Assembly (NCBI GenBank): GCA_027405735.1 | Contig: JAPEHQ010000004.1 | Span: 2,790,001-2,854,000 of the forward strand | DNA from: Mucor racemosus | Lineage: Eukaryota; Mucoromycota; Mucoromycetes; Mucorales; Mucoraceae | Direction of reading: 5' to 3' | DNA: 64,000 bases | In this document: one piece after another, positions 58,924 to 64,000 of the stretch | How positions within the stretch are numbered: position 1 is the stretch's first letter | How the letters are laid out: each line of letters starts with the position of its first letter | Notes under the pieces: generated by a model | Told to the model about the DNA's origin: nothing | Seen by the model: only the letters and a program-made list of their open reading frames with translations | The model's database searches: none | Program-made: the position numbers and the translations under genes

Positions 58924-60049
58924 GTAAGAGTAAAAAACCTTAATGCAAATCACCTCTAGTGCAATAATCATAAAGTAAGGCTATATTATTATCAAATAAA
59001 CTACCACACAATATTAAAATGTATAAAGATTTAAAGTCATAAGCTTCAATCAAATGGGTACAGTATCGTAAATTCTTGAAAAAGTTCTCAAGTATTATAA
59101 AATCTCATATTTTTAAGACTTACAAGGCTTATAGGCGGAATATTAATATAGAAAATTATTTTTGTCCAGATCATCAATTTTGACATTTTTTAATTTTTTT
59201 TTCTGGTTTTTCAAATCTAGAGTTAATTATACTACCAATTATAAAAACAAAAAATATACACATATGCAGAATTTAGCGCTCTATTTGCTTAATAAAAAAT
59301 AATAAACATTTTTATTGCAAAATACTACATTAAAATCCTTTAATCAAAAAACCGTTTTTGGGCCAAAAGTACAAAGTTTCATTACTTAACTTTCGATGTT
59401 AAGCTTTTATAAAATGTGTATCAGTTGTAGCTACAATTTTCTCTCACAATGTAGTATATTTAAACGTTGATTTTGGTATCAAAATTTGATTTTTCTGTTT
59501 TTTGATCAAAATCATGAGTGATGGTAAGGATAAAAATGAGCCCCGGAAATGTCCGCTACAAAAACTGAATTTTCAGACCGTACATGGTTAAATATAAGAA
59601 AAGTTAAAAAAAAACTCATTTTTATTTAAAACTTAGATATATACGATAGTCTAAAATCTAAGAGACTTAGCCATTCAATCTTGCTATGCTCAATTACGGC
59701 GTTGCTCTACGGGCTCGCTTTTGCAATTTTTTAATGAATGTAGTATGATATGACAGACGTTTTTTCTGGTAGAAAAATGTATGTTTCTATAATAACAGTT
59801 ACTACCTATGTTGTTTAGTTTATGGTTAATGCGCAGTAATGCTGCTTTTACATTGGCTGAAATGTGCAATTTAGCAGGGTTTTAAATGCGCTAAATAGTG
59901 TAAAGCCTTGAAAATCCTTTTCTACGTCTGTTGTTTCGCTCCTTTTGTTTTCATATTCCAAGGAGATATTTACCGTTTGATAAGGAATATCAGACTATCA
60001 AGCTGGTATTCTTTTCTTTTATCTAAATACGCATGCTAACATAAGAGAC

Positions 60050-61924
60050 TGATATTTTCATTTTTTACCCACATTCTAAGATCAAACATCATTATTTACT
60101 ACTGTATTGTTGGACGTATTTTGTGATTAATAAATCGAAGGCGATGATATTCATATCTACTCAATCAAAACCTAGAGTTGGCTATAAACCCACAAAATGT
60201 TCCAGAAAAGTGGTAAAATTTCAAATGATATGGAAACAAAAAAAAAGGAGTAATCTAATGCCTTGTCTAGTAACCATAGTTTTGATCGTAGCTATGCTTG
60301 AAAACAAATATTTTTACAACTGACAATCGTAAACTAAAATAGTAAGTTTAAAGGTTAATTTGTTTAAATTTTATGTGTGATAAAATAACATATATAATCT
60401 TTAGATTTAGCTTGCATATAAATTTAAGCAGTAAGCGTTATTTAAGTTTATGCTCGAGCAAAATCATTATTATTTACTGTAAACATTATAGCTATAAACA
60501 TATTTACAGATGATAATCATCGTAAATATATTGGTTCTTGCATGTATTGCTCTATATCAACAACGTATTTAGTTGTAATGTCTATAATATATATTAATAG
60601 AAAACAAATGTAATTTAAAAACCCATTCGAGTAAAAAAATGCAATGAAATTTTGAGAACGACATGATGCTCATGTACAGACCAATTTGTGCCCATACGAT
60701 TGGCTCATTATGCCTATGGTCAGATTTTATTATTATTATGAACAAATAGGGACAATGATATGCTTATGGGCAATCCTACTATTATGCACATATGGGATTA
60801 ATGTCATGCACATGGACAGAATCTATAATTCTGCACATACAGACTTAGCGTTGTGCTCGTGTGCAGTTTCTTTTGTTGTGCCCATATTCATCTTGTTATC
60901 ATTTTAGCCATATTCAGTGGGCACAATACCTCAGTCTATAGTGTGCAGCCCACCTGGGCACAACGAAATCATCTTGTGCAGCACAGGTAGGCCGCAGTAA
61001 AGCACTAAAGGTGGACGTTGTTGGTGTTTTTAATTGTATTTGATTATTATTGCTTTGATGAATACTTACTATGTATTGAGTGTGATTAATGAATTGTGAC
61101 AGAAACAATATAAGAAATAACAATCGAAAAGAACAAAAGTGATCAGTTTATCAACTGTTATAAAAAATTAGTAAGACGGTAGTAGAGTTAATTAAGAGGT
61201 AAAATATGGTTACTTTTATATGTTTTAGATATTATGGGTATCTCAGGCACCGCTCTGGTATAACTTTTTTAATTGTATCATGGGAATAATCATCAAATTG
61301 TACCTTAAGGATTATTTATCAATAATCTAGCAAGCACAAATCCATACGTTGCGATATTGCGTGATGGTGTAAACGATATGGGAATTGAGATTACTAATAC
61401 TGTAAGAATTTCCTTTTTTAAATATTGTGAGAATTGCTCTTTTACTCATGATGATAAAAGTGGGAAATAAGTTTGAATTATACCGTAATATCACAATGGA
61501 AAGAAATGGACAAATATTGGGGATTACAAACCTGCGCTTATAGAATTTATAAGGTGTAACAGGTATGGATTTATGCCGTAGAGGTAAAATAAACCATTTA
61601 TGGACATGTTGAATTTAGAGTTTCAATGTTAATGCTTTAAATGTTTCTATTTGAATCTACTAGTTATTAACATTGTAAAAGTCGGCAAAGACGGTTAACA
61701 CAACATTTAATATGTGGCAAGCACTATTAAATAATAGATTAGTTATAGTTGTGTTTAATAAGTTTATTTGATTAAAATTTTTAATGAAGGAAGAGAATAG
61801 ATGTTTTCATTAATGTTCAATATCTGATTTAACATTTGCATATTTATAAGACATATGCAACTGGAGCTAATTCATGCAATTATTGTTTAAACAATCTGTA
61901 GTGTGAATCATTACACTATGGGAG
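60050..61924. other. Intergenic sequence with a short-motif repeat and exon-like scraps
   Basis: No intact gene. At 60,675-60,990, many TGCACA/TGTGCCCAT/CATATGG motifs recur at roughly 20-30 bp spacing. At about 61,331-61,399, a TAG-bounded stretch reads N-P-Y-V-A-I-L-R-D-G-V-N-D-M-G-I-E-I-T-N-T before GTAAGAAT; with D-Y-K-P-A-L-I-E-F-I near 61,525-61,555 it suggests a lost multi-exon gene. Confidence 0.4.
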
Positions 61925-63524
61925 ATGGATATCTGTCCAAAAATAAAAAAGTTATTAGAAAAATATAAGTGCAGTGGCCTAACATTGACCAAAAATTGAT
62001 CTAACATTGATCTAAAATTGATTGTAAAAATTAAGCACTTGAATTCAGGTAATTATTTTTTGTATTTCCAAGATAGATCCAATTGTGCATTACTCTATAT
62101 TTTTTGTTTCAGCAAAAAATATTGATTTTTTGTCGAGATAATCAAAATAATAGTTCTTATCACAGCTTAAAATTTATCATACCTGTAATGAGTCAAACAT
62201 TTCAGTTTCATTCATGCAAAACTTTGTGTCATTCCTTATATAAATACTACAAGGAAATCATTACATGATCCCTTGTATATTTATCTGTCTTGTTACACTC
62301 CTTTTACTTTTATTTATTCACTAATAAATATCTAATTTACAAATAAGAACACCAACCTTCATCAATCCAGTGATCACCAATTTATAATAACAAGAATAAT
62401 ATCTATAAGCATATTATCCACCTTTGTTGTTAGTCCAAAATTACAGATCATTACGATACCGGAATTTCAAAATTTATTTTAAAAAATGGACGAAAAATGA
62501 TTCAAAAAATAAAATCATTTAAATGCTCCTGAACTGCTAAGTAAGTTGACCTAGCGTATTAAATAGTTTTTGTGCAGTTTTAAATTCTGCATACATCTCA
62601 ACAAAAAATATAAAAATATTCCACATTAAATTTTGCGTAAAATGCAATCGAAATTTTGGAGTTTTTTGAAGATAAACATTACTTTCTATAAGCATATTTA
62701 AAATATAACCTATTGAAATGATGTGTAAAAACATTATCTATCGATCGAACTATTGTAGAATTATTTAGCTGCATTTTTCGTAGAGGAAACGAGATTTTTG
62801 TCCAAATTTTTTTCAGTTTCAGAATTTGGGATGAGGGTATATGAGGGAAAAGTGGAAACTAGAAATAAAGGTATCTTTTTGTACACATTTTTAAGGATAT
62901 CTCCACGAAAAATTAATATTTTGAAAAAAACTAAATTGGATCCGAGAGAGCTCAACGAGATCAATGTCATGAGTGTATATAAAATGTTGCTCAATTTAAT
63001 GAATATTTTGAAATCTACTACAAAACTGTCAAAAAAATGAAAAAAAAATAAAGGTACTCAAAAATTTTTTATACTAAAATATGTTATAGAGTACATCAAA
63101 ATAAGTAAGTTTTATTATTAAAAAGTTCTAGTATAGCTTAATTTTTTGTAGAGATATGAAGCCTCAAAGTTTTCAATCCTTTAGCAGTGAAATACGCGTA
63201 AAAATCTGAAACATTAACGCTGAAAAATTAATACCAACTGTAAAAAGTAGGATATTTCCGAATACTTGTTTTTGGATTAAAGGTGAGCATCTCAGGTACA
63301 TTGGCATATATTTTTTTCTTGGTGTTATTTAGTGAAAAAAAAAGCAGAGCAGGGATGAAAAATAAGACTCATTTTTAAAGAAAAAAGCAGTGAATTTTAT
63401 GTGGTTTTGAGTCTTTTGTGAGATATAGAATCAATATACGAATATGTAACATAATACGACTAACTTATATCTGTTTAGTGGTGTCTAAGGTATATTCTGA
63501 AAGCTTTTAATATGGGGTAATTGT
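61925..63524 (+). repeat. Repeat family A, copy 3, with a solo LTR inside
   Basis: Matches copy 2 in order and orientation. It is interrupted at 62,184-62,455 by the 272-bp LTR. The 80-codon frame at 62,798-63,040 parallels the frame of copy 2. Confidence 0.7.
62184..62455 (+). mobile_element. Solo LTR, 272 bp, uninterrupted copy
   Basis: Starts TGTAATGAGTC and ends GATCATTACG, flanked by ATACC at 62,179-62,183 and 62,456-62,460. It matches the split copy at 10,296-12,709 along its length. The last base is G rather than the A seen in the other copy. It holds the empty site for the Tc1/mariner element (CCCTTGTATATTTATC near 62,278). Copy 2 of repeat A shows the site before insertion. Confidence 0.8.
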
Positions 63525-64000
63525 ATAGATAACATTCGTTTATATAATACTACGTAAAAAAAAAAAAAAACTATAGTTCTTCAAACATACTTTCAAATTT
63601 GTTGTTGTATGAAGCGGCTAGTCTCCATCTTAAATAGATTATTTATTTTATATGTAATCTTTTTTGTGATGTGGATATTTCCCTTTAATATTTAATGAAT
63701 TTCTCTAATGAACCCATGTTTTGCTGCTCGGTATGAATTACCTGTGAACGATAAGCCATAGTATTATGAGTATTATATTCACAGATGTTTATTATTTTAA
63801 ATTCATTTGTTGAAATATTTGACAATTAGATTTCTAACAATTTTCATTTAAAATCAGGATTCTTGGGAAGGTAATAGTAGTTAAATGAGTTAAATAGAGG
63901 ACCTTATTTTTAAATTACAACATGCAAAAGCTTGCTCTTTTCAGATTATATGAATGTATATAGTAGATATGCTGGTACACGCTTTGAGAATCATTGATAC
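63525..64000. other. Right edge, nothing recognised
   Basis: AT-rich sequence with no gene or repeat that I can support. Confidence 0.35.

Larger units (their letters stand above)
53665..59745 (-). repeat. Right arm of the long inverted repeat
   Basis: Reverse complement of 30,135-35,433. It is longer because it holds a 1,231-bp pogo-like element (55,059-56,289), and it lacks the 413-bp MITE. The unit itself continues beyond the arm to a head at about 60,036, where GTTAGCATGCGTATTTAG matches 35,084. A 65-codon frame (L-P-K-K-C-R-T-I-S-G-C-G-H) is open in both arms (56,641-56,838 and 33,286-33,089) but is not recognised. Confidence 0.85.

Noticed and set aside
1..64000. tRNA genes and CRISPR arrays
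   Set aside because: I looked for T-loop motifs and regularly spaced direct repeats and saw no convincing case; a covariance-model scan was not possible.

Overview
This is an AT-rich eukaryotic window whose genes carry many introns of about 50-75 bp with GTAAG-type donors and TAG acceptors. The gene set (FANCI, a BZW/eIF5-mimic protein, RFC2, CK2 alpha, a Cas1p-type O-acetyltransferase, exocyst Sec10, a Suv4-20/Set9 methyltransferase) and the dense DNA-transposon load point to an early-diverging filamentous fungus, most likely Mucoromycota (Mucorales-like). That placement is inferred from gene content and base composition; no marker gene was searched.

Layout. 1-113: last exon of a DUF155/RMD1-like gene. 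0.5-1.7 kb: repeat A copy 1. 1.88-6.65 kb (-): FANCI, sharing a 293-bp divergent promoter with BZW (6.94-8.41 kb, +). 9.9-20.5 kb: two copies of one host repeat (ZB), each split by nested insertions. Copy 1 holds a solo LTR, which holds a Tc1/mariner element, which holds a MULE-like MITE. Copy 2 holds a 5.7-kb composite with inverted Tc1/IS630-type ends, a second TA-target MITE and a decayed cargo gene. 20.8-26.9 kb: RFC2 (-), CK2 alpha (+), an unrecognised 193-aa protein (-) and a possible 32-aa CCHC zinc-knuckle microprotein (-). 26.9-30.1 kb: no gene seen.

30.1-60.0 kb is framed by a long inverted repeat of about 5-kb arms (about 30.14-35.43 and 53.67-59.75 kb, plus a head extension to about 60.04 kb). 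The repeat carries what looks like a captured exon of cytoplasmic dynein intermediate chain. Between the arms lie repeat mosaics and three intact genes: CAS1 (-), SEC10 (-) and SET9 (+). The arms differ by insertions whose empty sites can be read directly from the other copies: a 1,231-bp pogo-like element, a 413-bp MITE and a 218-bp solo LTR. 60.0-64.0 kb holds a short-motif repeat, repeat A copy 3 and a second 272-bp solo LTR.

The housekeeping genes do not form a pathway cluster. Two themes stand out: replication/repair genes (FANCI, RFC2) that both have ACGCGA (MCB-like) boxes just upstream of the ATG, and secretory/cell-surface genes (SEC10, CAS1) that lie head-to-tail. The most informative content is the mobile-element stratigraphy: at least six insertions can be paired with an empty site or a second allele inside the same window.
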